From Micromonospora endolithica (GTDB lineage Bacteria; Actinomycetota; Actinomycetes; Mycobacteriales; Micromonosporaceae), in contig NZ_RBAK01000012.1 of the NCBI RefSeq assembly GCF_003626595.1, positions 124,001 to 188,000 on the forward strand: DNA of 64,000 nt. The letters are read 5' to 3'. The position numbers and the translations under genes were made by a program. This document shows, piece after piece, positions 25,601 to 34,098 of the stretch (position 1 is the first letter of the stretch; each line of letters begins with the position of its first letter). Below the pieces are notes generated by a model. The model ran no database searches and had not been told where the DNA came from. It saw only the letters and a program-made list of their open reading frames with translations.

Positions 25601-25623
25601 CCCCACCCCCTCCAGGAGAAAGG

Positions 25624-25665
25624 AAGGGCCCCCGGTTATCGCCTTCTGTATAGCAGGGGGCCCTT
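25624..25665 (-). terminator. Hairpin between kdpC and kdpD (possible dispersed repeat)
   Basis: AAGGGCCCCC (25624-25633) and GGGGGCCCTT (25656-25665) form a 10-bp stem with a 22-nt loop, flanked by T- and A-rich ends. It lies just after kdpC and should separate kdpFABC from kdpDE transcription. The arms and loop resemble an intergenic palindrome I recall as frequent in Micromonosporaceae. Confidence 0.65.
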
Positions 25666-25674
25666 CTTAACACG

Positions 25675-26556
25675 TCAACGCGCCGGGAACTCCCGGTCCA
25701 GCGCCAGGTTGAGTTCCAGCACGTTCACCCCGGGCTCGCCCATGAACCCGAGCGACCGACCGGTGGTGTGCTCGGCGACCAGCCGCCGCACCGCCGCCGG
25801 GTCCGCTCCCCGCTCCCGGGCCACACGGGCGACCTGGATCTCGGCGTACGCCGGGGAGATGTGCGGGTCGAGGCCGCTGCCGCTGGCGGTGACCGCGTCG
25901 GCGGGTACGGCCGGCTCGGCGGGGGCGTCGCCCCGGACCGGGGTGACCACACCACCCTCGGCGACGTAGTCCGTGCCGGGCTGGGCCGGCTCCACCGGCA
26001 CCCCCTCGTAGGTGGCGAGGAACGGGGTGGCCGGGGCGGCCTGGTTGACGCTGACCACCCGGGTGACCGGACCGGTCAGCCCGTCGGCGCGGAACACGGC
26101 GAGCACCGCGCCCACCCCGTCGGCGGTGCAGTAGGGGCGCCGCCCGTCGACCCCGTCCAGCCGCCCGACGGCCAGACTGCGCTGGCAGACCTGGGTGAGC
26201 AGGCTCTGCGCCGACTCCGCCGGGTCGGTGGCGAGGGTGTCGACCACGCTCTCCGGGCCGAGGTTGCTGGCGGCGGTGGCGGTGGGGTCGTACCCGTCGC
26301 CGGCCGCCGAGGGGCGGGACTGGAAGTAGCGCGGGACCGGGTTGCCGTCCGCGTCGGTGAAGGACTGGCCGATGAGGGCACTGCCGACGGTCCTGCCGTC
26401 GGCCGCGACGAACGACCCGTCCGCCCGGTCGGCGAGGCCGGGGATCCGGCCGACGACGACCAGGGCCAGTGGGTAGGCGATCCCGAGCAGCACGGTGAAG
26501 ACGAGCAGCGCGCGCAGGGCGGCCAGGTGTTGGGCGAGCCAGGTGGGTAGGCGCAT
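25675..26556 (-). CDS. kdpC: Potassium-transporting ATPase KdpC subunit
   Basis: The 293-residue subunit has one N-terminal membrane helix (about 13-35, LRALLVFTVLLGIAYPLALVV) and the family's GSALIGQSF, YFQSRPSA, ASGSGLDPHISPAYAEIQVARVAR and GEPGVNVLELNLAL. It is longer than the usual 190 residues because of an insert of about 80 residues between the SRPSA and SGSGLDPH blocks, common in actinobacterial KdpC. The ATG overlaps the kdpB stop (TGATG). KdpC stabilises the KdpFABC complex. Confidence 0.95.
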   Translation of the reverse strand: MRLPTWLAQHLAALRALLVFTVLLGIAYPLALVVVGRIPGLADRADGSFVAADGRTVGSALIGQSFTDADGNPVPRYFQSRPSAAGDGYDPTATAASNLGPESVVDTLATDPAESAQSLLTQVCQRSLAVGRLDGVDGRRPYCTADGVGAVLAVFRADGLTGPVTRVVSVNQAAPATPFLATYEGVPVEPAQPGTDYVAEGGVVTPVRGDAPAEPAVPADAVTASGSGLDPHISPAYAEIQVARVARERGADPAAVRRLVAEHTTGRSLGFMGEPGVNVLELNLALDREFPAR

Positions 26557-28754
26557 CACGAGATCCCTGGGATGAGCTGAATGAGCAGGTCGATGAGCTT
26601 GATGCCGACGAACGGCACCACGATGCCGCCGAGGCCGTAGACCAGCAGGTTGCGGCTGAGCAGCTTCGACGCCGACGCCGGTCGGTAGCGGACGCCCCGC
26701 AGCGCGAGCGGGATCAGCGCGACGATGACGATCGCGTTGAAGATGACCGCGGCGAGGATCGCCGACTCCGGGCTGGCCAGCCGCATCACGTTCAGCCGGT
26801 CCAGCGAGGGATAGATGCCGGCGAACATGGCCGGGATGATCGCGAAGTACTTGGCGATGTCGTTGGCGATGCTGAAGGTGGTCAGCGCGCCCCGGGTGAT
26901 CAGCAACTGTTTGCCGATCTCCACGATCTCGATCAGCTTGGTCGGGTCGGAGTCGAGGTCCACCATGTTGCCGGCCTCCTTGGCGGCCGACGTGCCGGTG
27001 TTCATCGCCACGCCGACGTCGGCCTGGGCGAGCGCCGGGGCGTCGTTGGTGCCGTCGCCGGTCATCGCGACCAGCCGACCGCCCTCCTGCTCCTTGCGGA
27101 TCAGGGCCAGCTTGTCCTCCGGGGTGGCCTCGGCGAGGAAGTCGTCCACCCCGGCCTCGTCGGCGATCGCCCTGGCGGTACGCGGGTTGTCCCCGGTGAT
27201 CATCACGGTGCGGATGCCCATCGCGCGCATCTCGTCGAACCGTTCCCGCATGCCGGCCTTGACCACGTCCTTGAGGTGGATCACGCCGAGGGCGCGGGCC
27301 GGCTCCCCGTCGACGTGTTCGGCCACCACCAGCGGGGTGCCGCCGATGCCGCTGATCTCGTCGACGATCTGGCCGACCTGCTCGGTGGGGTGGCCACCGT
27401 TGTCGCGTACCCACTTCATCACCGCGGCGGCGGCCCCCTTGCGGATCCGGCGGGCACCGCCCTCGACGCCCTCGGCACCCAGGTCGACGCCGCTCATCCG
27501 GGTCTGCGCGGTGAACGGCACGAAGGTGGCGTGCGGGATCAGGCCCGGTTCGCGTTCCCGCAGGCCGAACTCGTTCTTGGCCAGCACCACGACCGAGCGG
27601 CCCTCCGGGGTCTCGTCGGCCAGGCTGGACAACTGGGCGGCGTCGGCGACGGACTCCGTCAGCACGCCCTGGACCGGGAGGAACTCGGCCGCCTGCCGGT
27701 TGCCCAGCGTGATGGTGCCGGTCTTGTCGAGCAGCAGGGTGTTGACGTCACCCGCCGCCTCGACGGCACGGCCGCTCACCGCCAGCACGTTGCGCTGGAC
27801 GAGCCGGTCCATGCCGGCGATGCCGATCGCCGACAGCAGCGCGCCGATGGTGGTGGGGATCAGGCAGACCAGCAGGGAGACCAGGACGATCCCGGTGACC
27901 CCGGCGTCCCCGATCGCCTGCGTGTCCGGTGCGGCGGCCTGGTAGCCCATCGAGAAGATGGCGAGGGGCTGGAGGGTGACCACGGCCAGCAGGAAGATGA
28001 TGGTGAGCGCGGAGAGCAGGATGTTCAGCGCGATCTCGTTCGGGGTCTTCTGCCGGTTGGCCCCCTCCACCAGGGCGATCATCCGGTCGATGAAGCTCTC
28101 GCCCGGCTTCTGGGTGATCTTCACGATGATCCGGTCGGAGAGGACCCGGGTACCGCCGGTTACCGCGCTGCGGTCGCCGCCGGACTCCCGGATGACCGGG
28201 GCGGACTCGCCGGTGATCGCCGACTCGTCGACGCTGGCGATGCCCTCGACCACGTCGCCGTCACCGGGGATGATGCCGCCGGCCTCGACCAGGACGACAT
28301 CGCCCTGCCTGAGCTCAGGGGCCGGAACGGCCTGCTCCCGGTAGCCGTTGGCGGTGGCGCCGGGCGTCCAGCCCACCAGCCGGGTGGCGACGGTGTCCTT
28401 CTTGGCCTGGCGCAGCGTCGCCGCCTGGGCCTTGCCGCGCCCCTCGGCGACCGCCTCGGCGAGGTTGGCGAAGAGCACGGTGAGCCAGAGCCAGACGGTG
28501 ATCGACCAGGCGAACACCGACGGGTCGGTCACCGCGAGCACGGTGGTGAAGAGCGCCCCGATCTCGACGATCAGCATGACCGGGTTGCGCCACAGGGTGC
28601 GCGGGTCGAGCTTGCGCAGGGCGTCGGGCAGGGATTTGATCAACTGGACGGGGTCGAGCAGGCCGCCGCCGACCCGGTCGCCCTGGGTGGCCGGGGTACC
28701 GGCGGTGGGCGCGTCGGCGGTGGCCAGGGGTGCGGTCATGTCCTTCTCTCTCAT
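26556..28754 (-). CDS. kdpB: Potassium-transporting P-type ATPase KdpB subunit
   Basis: The 732-residue catalytic subunit hydrolyses ATP for high-affinity potassium uptake. It shows the actuator TGESAPV, the phosphorylation loop LLDKTGTITLGNR, MTGDGTNDAPALAQADVGVAMN and about seven membrane helices. The start is ATG 28754, 5 bp after the kdpA stop; the in-frame ATG at 28739 preceded by AGAAGGA is an alternative. It is coupled to kdpC by a TGATG overlap. Confidence 0.95.
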   Translation of the reverse strand: MREKDMTAPLATADAPTAGTPATQGDRVGGGLLDPVQLIKSLPDALRKLDPRTLWRNPVMLIVEIGALFTTVLAVTDPSVFAWSITVWLWLTVLFANLAEAVAEGRGKAQAATLRQAKKDTVATRLVGWTPGATANGYREQAVPAPELRQGDVVLVEAGGIIPGDGDVVEGIASVDESAITGESAPVIRESGGDRSAVTGGTRVLSDRIIVKITQKPGESFIDRMIALVEGANRQKTPNEIALNILLSALTIIFLLAVVTLQPLAIFSMGYQAAAPDTQAIGDAGVTGIVLVSLLVCLIPTTIGALLSAIGIAGMDRLVQRNVLAVSGRAVEAAGDVNTLLLDKTGTITLGNRQAAEFLPVQGVLTESVADAAQLSSLADETPEGRSVVVLAKNEFGLREREPGLIPHATFVPFTAQTRMSGVDLGAEGVEGGARRIRKGAAAAVMKWVRDNGGHPTEQVGQIVDEISGIGGTPLVVAEHVDGEPARALGVIHLKDVVKAGMRERFDEMRAMGIRTVMITGDNPRTARAIADEAGVDDFLAEATPEDKLALIRKEQEGGRLVAMTGDGTNDAPALAQADVGVAMNTGTSAAKEAGNMVDLDSDPTKLIEIVEIGKQLLITRGALTTFSIANDIAKYFAIIPAMFAGIYPSLDRLNVMRLASPESAILAAVIFNAIVIVALIPLALRGVRYRPASASKLLSRNLLVYGLGGIVVPFVGIKLIDLLIQLIPGIS

Positions 28755-28759
28755 GCTTC

Positions 28760-30415
28760 TCACAGCCCTTCGGCCAGCGGGCCGAGCGCGAGCGCGGGCA
28801 GGAAGGTCAGCGCCACCAGGATCACCGTGACGCCGACGACCATCCCGACGAACAGCGGCCGGTGGGTCGGCAGGGTCCCCTCGGAGGCGGGGGTCGGTTG
28901 CTGGCGGGCCAGCGAGCCGGCCAGGGCGAGCACGAAGATGATCGGCAGGAACCGGCCGAGCAGCATGCACAGGCCCAGCGCGGTGTTCCACCACGGGGTG
29001 CTGACGGTGATGCCGGCGAAGGCCGAGCCGTTGTTGTTGCTCGCCGAGGTGAACGCGTACAGCACCTCGGAGAGGCCGTGCGGGCCGGCGTTGAGTGCGG
29101 TGGAGTTGTTGCCGGTGGCGAAGGCCGCCGCCGTCCCGGCCAGCACCAGCGCCGGGGTGACCAGGAAGTACAGCGAGGCGAACTTGATCTCCCGAGAGCC
29201 GATCTTCTTGCCCACGTACTCCGGGGTCCGGCCGACCATCAGACCGGCCACGAACACGGTGATCACGGCGAGGATCAGCAGGCCGTACAGGCCGGCGCCG
29301 ACACCACCGGGGGCCACCTCACCGAACATCATGTTGACGATCGGCATCATCCCGCCCAGCGCGGTGTACGAGTCGTGGAAGGAGTTGACCGCGCCGGTCG
29401 AGGTGAGCGTGGTGGCGGCGGCGAAGGTGGCCGAGTTCGACACGTCGAACCGGACCTCCTTGCCCTCCAGCGCGGCGCCCACCGCCTGCGGCACCGTGCC
29501 GTCGCCGGCCAACTCGAAGACGTTGGTCAGCGCGATGCTGGCCACCGCCAGGATCGCCATCACCGCGACGATCGCGTAGCCCTGCCGGTTCTGCCCGACC
29601 ATCCGGCCGAACACCCGGGGCAGGCTGAACGGGATCAGCAGGATCAGGAAGATCTCCAGCCAGTTCGTCCAGGTGGTCGGGTTCTCGAACGGGTGGGAGC
29701 TGTTGGCGTTGTAGAAGCCGCCACCGTTCGTGCCCAGTTCCTTGATCACCTCCTGGCTGGCCACCGGCCCGCCGGTGATGGTCTGGGTGCCGCCGGTCAG
29801 GGTGGTCACGTCGGTGCCCGCGGAGAGGTTCTGCACCACCCCGCCGGCCATCAGCACCACCGCGCCGAGCACCGCGATCGGCAGCAGGACGCGCAGCGTG
29901 ATCCGCGTCAGGTCGACCCAGAAGTTGCCCAGCTCCCCGGTGCGGCTACGGGCGAAGCCCCGGACCAGCGCGACCGCGACCGCGATGCCGACGGCGGCGG
30001 AGACGAAGTTCTGCACGGCCAGCCCGGCCATCTGCACCAGGTGGCCCATGGTCGACTCACCCGAGTACCACTGCCAGTTGGTGTTGGTCACGAACGACAC
30101 CGCGGTGTTCCACGCGCCGTGGCTGATCACCGGGTCGAAGCCGAGCGACAGCCACAGGTGGTTCTGCAGCCGCTGGAACGCGTACAGGAACAGGATCGAG
30201 ACGGCGGAGAAGGCGAGCACGCCGCGGGCGTACACACCCCAGCTCTGCTCGGCGGCCGGGTTCACCCCGACCAGCCGGTACACGCCGCGCTCGACCCGGG
30301 AGTGCCGCGTTCCGGAGACCACCCGGTACAGGTGGTCGCCGAACGGCCGGTGGACGGCGACCAGCGCCACCACCAGCGAGAGGAGGAACAGCACGCCGGC
30401 TGTCGTCATGGTCAT
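28760..30415 (-). CDS. kdpA: Potassium-transporting ATPase KdpA subunit
   Basis: The 551-residue channel-like subunit has about ten membrane segments and four filter-type loops, including GTNGGGFYNANSSHPFENP and NNNGSAFAG. KdpA selects K+ and passes it to KdpB. The start is ATG 30415 (MTMTTAG), overlapping the kdpF stop as TGATG; ATG 30409 is an equal alternative. Length is typical. Confidence 0.95.
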   Translation of the reverse strand: MTMTTAGVLFLLSLVVALVAVHRPFGDHLYRVVSGTRHSRVERGVYRLVGVNPAAEQSWGVYARGVLAFSAVSILFLYAFQRLQNHLWLSLGFDPVISHGAWNTAVSFVTNTNWQWYSGESTMGHLVQMAGLAVQNFVSAAVGIAVAVALVRGFARSRTGELGNFWVDLTRITLRVLLPIAVLGAVVLMAGGVVQNLSAGTDVTTLTGGTQTITGGPVASQEVIKELGTNGGGFYNANSSHPFENPTTWTNWLEIFLILLIPFSLPRVFGRMVGQNRQGYAIVAVMAILAVASIALTNVFELAGDGTVPQAVGAALEGKEVRFDVSNSATFAAATTLTSTGAVNSFHDSYTALGGMMPIVNMMFGEVAPGGVGAGLYGLLILAVITVFVAGLMVGRTPEYVGKKIGSREIKFASLYFLVTPALVLAGTAAAFATGNNSTALNAGPHGLSEVLYAFTSASNNNGSAFAGITVSTPWWNTALGLCMLLGRFLPIIFVLALAGSLARQQPTPASEGTLPTHRPLFVGMVVGVTVILVALTFLPALALGPLAEGL

Positions 30416-30504
30416 CAGAACCGCTCCGGGAACAGCAGGGCGACCACCAGGAAGACGGCCAGGCCGATCGCCAGCACCAGACCGACGGCGTTGACGGCGC
30501 TCAC
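30415..30504 (-). CDS. kdpF: KdpF small subunit (29 aa)
   Basis: A 29-codon ORF from GTG 30504 encodes one hydrophobic helix (AVGLVLAIGLAVFLVVALLF) ending PERF, as in known KdpF peptides that stabilise the Kdp complex. It overlaps kdpA (TGATG) and the small ORF upstream (GTGA), so it is fully coupled. Confidence 0.85.
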   Translation of the reverse strand: MSAVNAVGLVLAIGLAVFLVVALLFPERF

Positions 30505-30584
30505 AGCTTCTCCACGCCTCTCACCAGCAGGGCGAGCGCCGCGAACAGCGCCACCGTCACCAGCACGAACACCACGTCAGACAC
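30501..30584 (-). CDS. 27-aa single-helix peptide at the head of the kdp operon
   Basis: GTG 30584 follows GAGGAGTC; the ORF encodes MSDVVFVLVTVALFAALALL, then VRGVEKL, one membrane helix with a basic end. Its stop overlaps the kdpF start (GTGA). A small protein of this kind stands before kdpF in many actinobacteria as far as I recall. A role as an accessory Kdp peptide is inference. Confidence 0.7.
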   Translation of the reverse strand: MSDVVFVLVTVALFAALALLVRGVEKL

Positions 30585-30708
30585 GGCTGACTCCTCATCA
30601 CGGAACGGATCGTCGCGACCGACATCCGGCCGCGCCGAGCAATTGCAGCGCCACTCCCGGCCGGCCGACAGGGTCCATAACGCGACCGTGACGGTGCCGG
30701 GCGATTTA

Positions 30709-30730
30709 TTGACGCGGTTTTGACGGTTTC
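30709..30730 (-). promoter_or_regulatory. Candidate KdpE operator: TTGACG direct repeat
   Basis: TTGACGCGGTT (30709-30719) and TTGACGGTTTC (30720-30730) repeat with an 11-bp period in the only intergenic stretch ahead of the kdp operon, 125 bp before its first start codon. OmpR-type regulators bind tandem half-sites at this spacing. Confidence 0.5.
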
Positions 30731-30779
30731 CCCTCGGCAGGTGATCCGGGCCACCCGGATGAGCCGGGAGCAGACCCGG

Positions 30780-31367
30780 TCAGGCGGCCCGCCGCGGGCC
30801 CCAGCAGGGCAGGATCGGCGGCAGATCGTCCAGCAGCGCGGACGATCCGCGCGGGACCACGGCTTCCGGCTCGTCGTCGGGCCGACCGCGCCCGTACTGG
30901 TCCGGCAGGTCGCCCCAGCCCCGGACGGGGGCCGGCGGAAGGGACGGGTCGACGGTGGGCGACTCCGGGGATCGCACCGTGCACAGGTGGGTCCAGTCCT
31001 GACCCAGGTCGAAGACGTACGCGAAGCGCTCCCCGACCCTCAACTGGTCCAGCCGGGCGGACCGCCCGTCCCGGGTGTTCCGGAAGGCCGGCCCCGCACG
31101 CCAGGACGCCCAGCTGACGTCCATCCCGGCGGGCAGCACGAACACGTGCAGATGCGCCCGGTCCCAGCGGCCGAAGGCGACGTCGACCGCGTCGGCCAGT
31201 TGGGCGAAGGTGTGCTGCCTATGCGCGGCGAAGACCCGGCCCGGGCGCGGCCACCAGTCCCGGCCGCGCCCGCTCACCAACTCCACCGAGATCGACAGCG
31301 CGGCGTCCGCGTCCGGTACGGCACCGGCCGGCGCACCCCGGCGCCGCACCGCCGGATCACGCCGCAC
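30780..31367 (-). CDS. Plasmid pRiA4b ORF-3-like protein
   Basis: The 195-residue protein starts at GTG 31367, 5 nt after GGAGG and overlapping the upstream gene by 11 bp. It shows the family's AALSISVEL, RRVF-like PRPGRVFAAHRQHTFAQLADAVDVAFGRWDRAHLHVF and RVGERFAYVFDLGQDWTHLCTV. These proteins are named from a plasmid and IS1096-type passenger genes, but many are chromosomal and of unknown function. No transposase or terminal inverted repeat is seen nearby. Confidence 0.75.
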   Translation of the reverse strand: MRRDPAVRRRGAPAGAVPDADAALSISVELVSGRGRDWWPRPGRVFAAHRQHTFAQLADAVDVAFGRWDRAHLHVFVLPAGMDVSWASWRAGPAFRNTRDGRSARLDQLRVGERFAYVFDLGQDWTHLCTVRSPESPTVDPSLPPAPVRGWGDLPDQYGRGRPDDEPEAVVPRGSSALLDDLPPILPCWGPRRAA

Positions 31368-31788
31368 GCGCGCCTCCGCTCGTCCCGTCCGGGGGCACCG
31401 GCCCACGATCCGGGTCGCCGGCCCCGGTCTCCCCCAGGACCGCCATCCGGTGGAAGCCCAGCCCGAGCACGGCGGCGAAGCCGATCACCGAGGCGAGGGC
31501 CCAGCCCTCCGCCGAGCCGGTGAGGTCACCGAAGCGGTTCACCAGGAATCCGACGAAGGTCGCCATCGCCAGCGCGGTCACCGCACCCACCGCGCGGAGA
31601 TCCGCGACCCGGGCGGCGAACACGCCCACCACGATCGCCACCAGCAGCAGACGACCCGCCTGGTCGGCCGGCGGGAAGATCACCGTCGAGAGCACGGCGG
31701 CGCCGATCGTGGCGACCGCGCCCGCCGCGACGGTGACCGCGACCGGTGTCCGGCCCGGGTCTTGAGTGCAATCAGGTACGCCGGTCAT
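31357..31788 (-). CDS. Hypothetical four-TM membrane protein
   Basis: The 143-residue protein begins at ATG 31788 with GGAGG 6 nt upstream. About four hydrophobic segments are seen (VAVTVAAGAVATIGAAVLSTV; LLLVAIVVGVFAA; AVGAVTALAMATFVGFLV; WALASVIGFAAVLGLGF), and the tail is hydrophilic. No family is recognised. It is coupled with the pRiA4b-like gene. A role cannot be inferred. Confidence 0.65.
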   Translation of the reverse strand: MTGVPDCTQDPGRTPVAVTVAAGAVATIGAAVLSTVIFPPADQAGRLLLVAIVVGVFAARVADLRAVGAVTALAMATFVGFLVNRFGDLTGSAEGWALASVIGFAAVLGLGFHRMAVLGETGAGDPDRGPVPPDGTSGGARAA

Positions 31789-32034
31789 GGCACGCCTCCG
31801 CGTCGATTCGGGTCCGTACGTGGACCCGGTCCGTGGCCAACACCAGCGCGTCGGCCACCTCGCGTCGAGGACTTTCACGGCGCCGCTACGCCTCCGGCGC
31901 GAATTTTGACGCCGCCGTGACGCGCACCGGGGGCCACCGCGCACCGGCCGACCGTCGGCGACACCGGCCGTCGGGACGGCTGGTTGCCGTCGGGCAAAGG
32001 TCGCGCTCGCGGGAAAAACCCGTAACCTGCCGGC

Positions 32035-32520
32035 ATGGGGGAAGATCGACAGCCGCAGCGGGATCGCGCGTCTCCCCCGTCCGCCGGCCCGGAGGCCGCG
32101 GACCTGCTGGACGAGCCGTTCACCGCCGCGACCGTGACCGAGCTGCGGCACCTGCTCGCCGCCCACGTCGCTTCGTCGGGACTCACCGGCGATCCGGCGG
32201 ACGACTTCGTCCTCGCCGTGCACGAGCTGGTCACCAACGCGGTGCGGCACGGCGGCGGGATCGGGCGCCTGCACCTCAGCCGTTGCGACGGGGTGCTGCG
32301 CTGCACGGTGACCGATTACGGCGCCGGGCAGGACGACGTGCCGGTGGACCTTCCGGACGCCGACGTACCCGGCGGCCGGGGTCTCTGGCTGGCCCACCAC
32401 CTGACCGGGACGTTGGCACTGCGGCGGCGACCCGACGGCCTCGCCGCCACGGTCAGCGCCCACCTGCCCGCCGCACCTCCGGACGCCGGCACGGGTGTGG
32501 GCGCGACCCGTCGGGGGTAG
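32035..32520 (+). CDS. RsbW-like anti-sigma factor (HATPase_c)
   Basis: The 161-residue protein is a GHKL ATPase of the anti-sigma type: the N box is HELVTNAVRHGGG, followed by VTDYGAGQDD (G1) and PGGRGLWLAHHL (G2). The first 30 residues are disordered. Such kinases bind a sigma factor and phosphorylate a STAS antagonist. The sigB gene is 21 kb away, so the partner is uncertain. It is followed by a small acidic protein gene. Confidence 0.8.
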   Translation: MGEDRQPQRDRASPPSAGPEAADLLDEPFTAATVTELRHLLAAHVASSGLTGDPADDFVLAVHELVTNAVRHGGGIGRLHLSRCDGVLRCTVTDYGAGQDDVPVDLPDADVPGGRGLWLAHHLTGTLALRRRPDGLAATVSAHLPAAPPDAGTGVGATRRG

Positions 32521-32554
32521 CGAGAATCCAGCAGCCCGATCCGAGGAGGACGTC

Positions 32555-32785
32555 GTGACAGATCCGAGGTACGTGGCACCAGCGGTGGCGGCCCACCTGG
32601 TCGACGACGAAGGCACGCGCGCCGAGGGCGCCGGGCCGGTGGTCGGCGCGGACGACGCGGCGGCCGACGCCGCACGCGCGGGCGCGGACGTGGACCTGTC
32701 CGGGGCCGTCCGCGACGACGACGGTACGCCGGTGGGCGCGGCCGACGCCGAAGCCGACCGCCGCCGGGCCGCCGGCGAGGTCTGA
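32555..32785 (+). CDS. Hypothetical small acidic protein (76 aa)
   Basis: GTG 32555 follows GAGGAGGA. The product is very acidic and Ala-rich (DDAAADAARAGADVDLSGAVRDDDG) and probably disordered. It ends at a strong terminator, which supports its being the last gene of a short operon with the anti-sigma gene. No family is recognised. Confidence 0.6.
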   Translation: MTDPRYVAPAVAAHLVDDEGTRAEGAGPVVGADDAAADAARAGADVDLSGAVRDDDGTPVGAADAEADRRRAAGEV

Positions 32786-32801
32786 CCCCCGCACCCCACC
32801 C

Positions 32802-32831
32802 GACGCCGGCACCCACGCGGGTGCCGGCGTC
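32802..32831. terminator. Bidirectional terminator
   Basis: A perfect 13-bp stem (32802-32814 with 32819-32831, ACGC loop) lies between the rightward gene ending at 32785 and the leftward esterase gene ending at 32848. Confidence 0.8.
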
Positions 32832-32847
32832 CTGCGTGGGTACGCGG

Positions 32848-33879
32848 TCAGCCGTCCAGCCGGCGGACCATGTTCATGATCGTCTCCAGCTGGGCCCCGC
32901 CCTTGATCGGGTAGTTGGTCGCGCCGAGGTAGCCCCACCAGTCCCAGCAGCCGTTCGGGTTCACCGCCGACGTGGTGGCCTGCGGGTAGAGCACGATCAG
33001 CCGGTTGGTGTCCGCGTACTGGTTGAGGTTGGCGCGGTCGACGAACGCGGTGCCGACCTTGCCGGCGCCCTGGAGGCAGCCGTGCAGGGCGACGAGCAGG
33101 CGGCAGCTCTGCCCGGCCGCGCAGGACGACGGGACGTACGCGAAGCCGTTGGAGTCCATGCTCAGCCCGTTCGCCCAGCCGTTGACCGCGAAGGTGTTCT
33201 GGTTGAACCGGATCAGGGTGCCGCCGAGCGGACCGGTGTTCGGGGCGGCCACGCTGCCGAGGAGCTTGCGCAGGAAGGCGCCCTGCGGGTCGGTCCCGCA
33301 GTCGTTGAAATACGGCGACGCGGTGGCCGTGCAGCCGACCGTGCCGTACGGGGTCACCCAGCCGTGCCCGGCGGAGCTGCCCGAGTCGTACTGCACGCTG
33401 GCGCCGAAGTGCTGGTAGTAGCGGACCAGGTCGTCGTTGACCGACGCCTTCACGGTGTTGTCGCCGCGTCCGTGGAAGACGTACACCGGCCGGCCGGAGA
33501 GGTTGCCCACCGGATCGACCCAGCCGTACGACGCCCAGGTGCGGGTGTAGGTCTGCAGGGCCGCCAGGTTGGTCGGATAGATGTTGTCGCCGCAGCCGTA
33601 GAGCGCCTGCGCGATCACGTTCTGCGCGCAGTAGTACGGCCCGGCGGCGAAGATCGCGGCACCCCGGATCCGGGACGAGTACGCCACGTGCAACTGGGTG
33701 GCCATGTACCCGCCGGACGAGACGCCGGCGACGTACACCGCCGAGACGTCGTAGGTGCCGAGCGAGCCGGCGACCGGGGCGTTGGTGGACGGCGTCGCGG
33801 CGGACGCGGCCGAGGGCAGACAGAACAGGAGCAACAGGGCGGTGGCGACGGTGGTGGCGATTCTCAGCGGCGTTCTCAT
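32848..33879 (-). CDS. Secreted PHB-depolymerase-like esterase
   Basis: The 343-residue precursor has a signal peptide (about 1-27, LLLLFCLPSAASA). The alpha/beta hydrolase has the lipase box GVSSGGYMA (Ser), VFHGRGDNTV (Asp) and SSAGHGWV (His), as in poly(3-hydroxybutyrate) depolymerase-type esterases; RLLVALHGCLQGAG may form the oxyanion region. Many Cys residues suggest disulfides. It probably degrades extracellular polyester or related esters. Start ATG 33879; the longer frame to 34050 is intergenic. Confidence 0.85.
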   Translation of the reverse strand: MRTPLRIATTVATALLLLFCLPSAASAATPSTNAPVAGSLGTYDVSAVYVAGVSSGGYMATQLHVAYSSRIRGAAIFAAGPYYCAQNVIAQALYGCGDNIYPTNLAALQTYTRTWASYGWVDPVGNLSGRPVYVFHGRGDNTVKASVNDDLVRYYQHFGASVQYDSGSSAGHGWVTPYGTVGCTATASPYFNDCGTDPQGAFLRKLLGSVAAPNTGPLGGTLIRFNQNTFAVNGWANGLSMDSNGFAYVPSSCAAGQSCRLLVALHGCLQGAGKVGTAFVDRANLNQYADTNRLIVLYPQATTSAVNPNGCWDWWGYLGATNYPIKGGAQLETIMNMVRRLDG

Positions 33880-34083
33880 CGGTCTCTCCTGTCCGCGAGC
33901 GCCGGCGGGACGGTGCCGGCGTGCGGCGACGCTAACGTGACATGCACCACAGCGAATATCCGCCGGGCCACCACCTGAGCTCGGAACGACATGTCCACCG
34001 GACCCACCTGCCCTCCGCGGGCGGGTCGGCTGCCATCGGACAACCGACAACCGGCCCCGACGGGCGTGGCGGGCCTACCGAAC

Positions 34084-34089
34084 GGGTAC
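34084..34089 (+). promoter_or_regulatory. SigB-like -10 candidate, leaderless start
   Basis: GGGTAC ends 9 nt before the ATG at 34099; GCGT lies 16 nt upstream of it. It fits GNNT-N16-GGGTAC, though the GNNT rule is loose. If used, the anti-sigma transcript would be nearly leaderless. Confidence 0.35.
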
Positions 34090-34098
34090 CACCCGACC

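Noticed and set aside
30780..31788. Possible insertion sequence because of the pRiA4b-like product
   Set aside because: No transposase, terminal inverted repeats or target duplication found.
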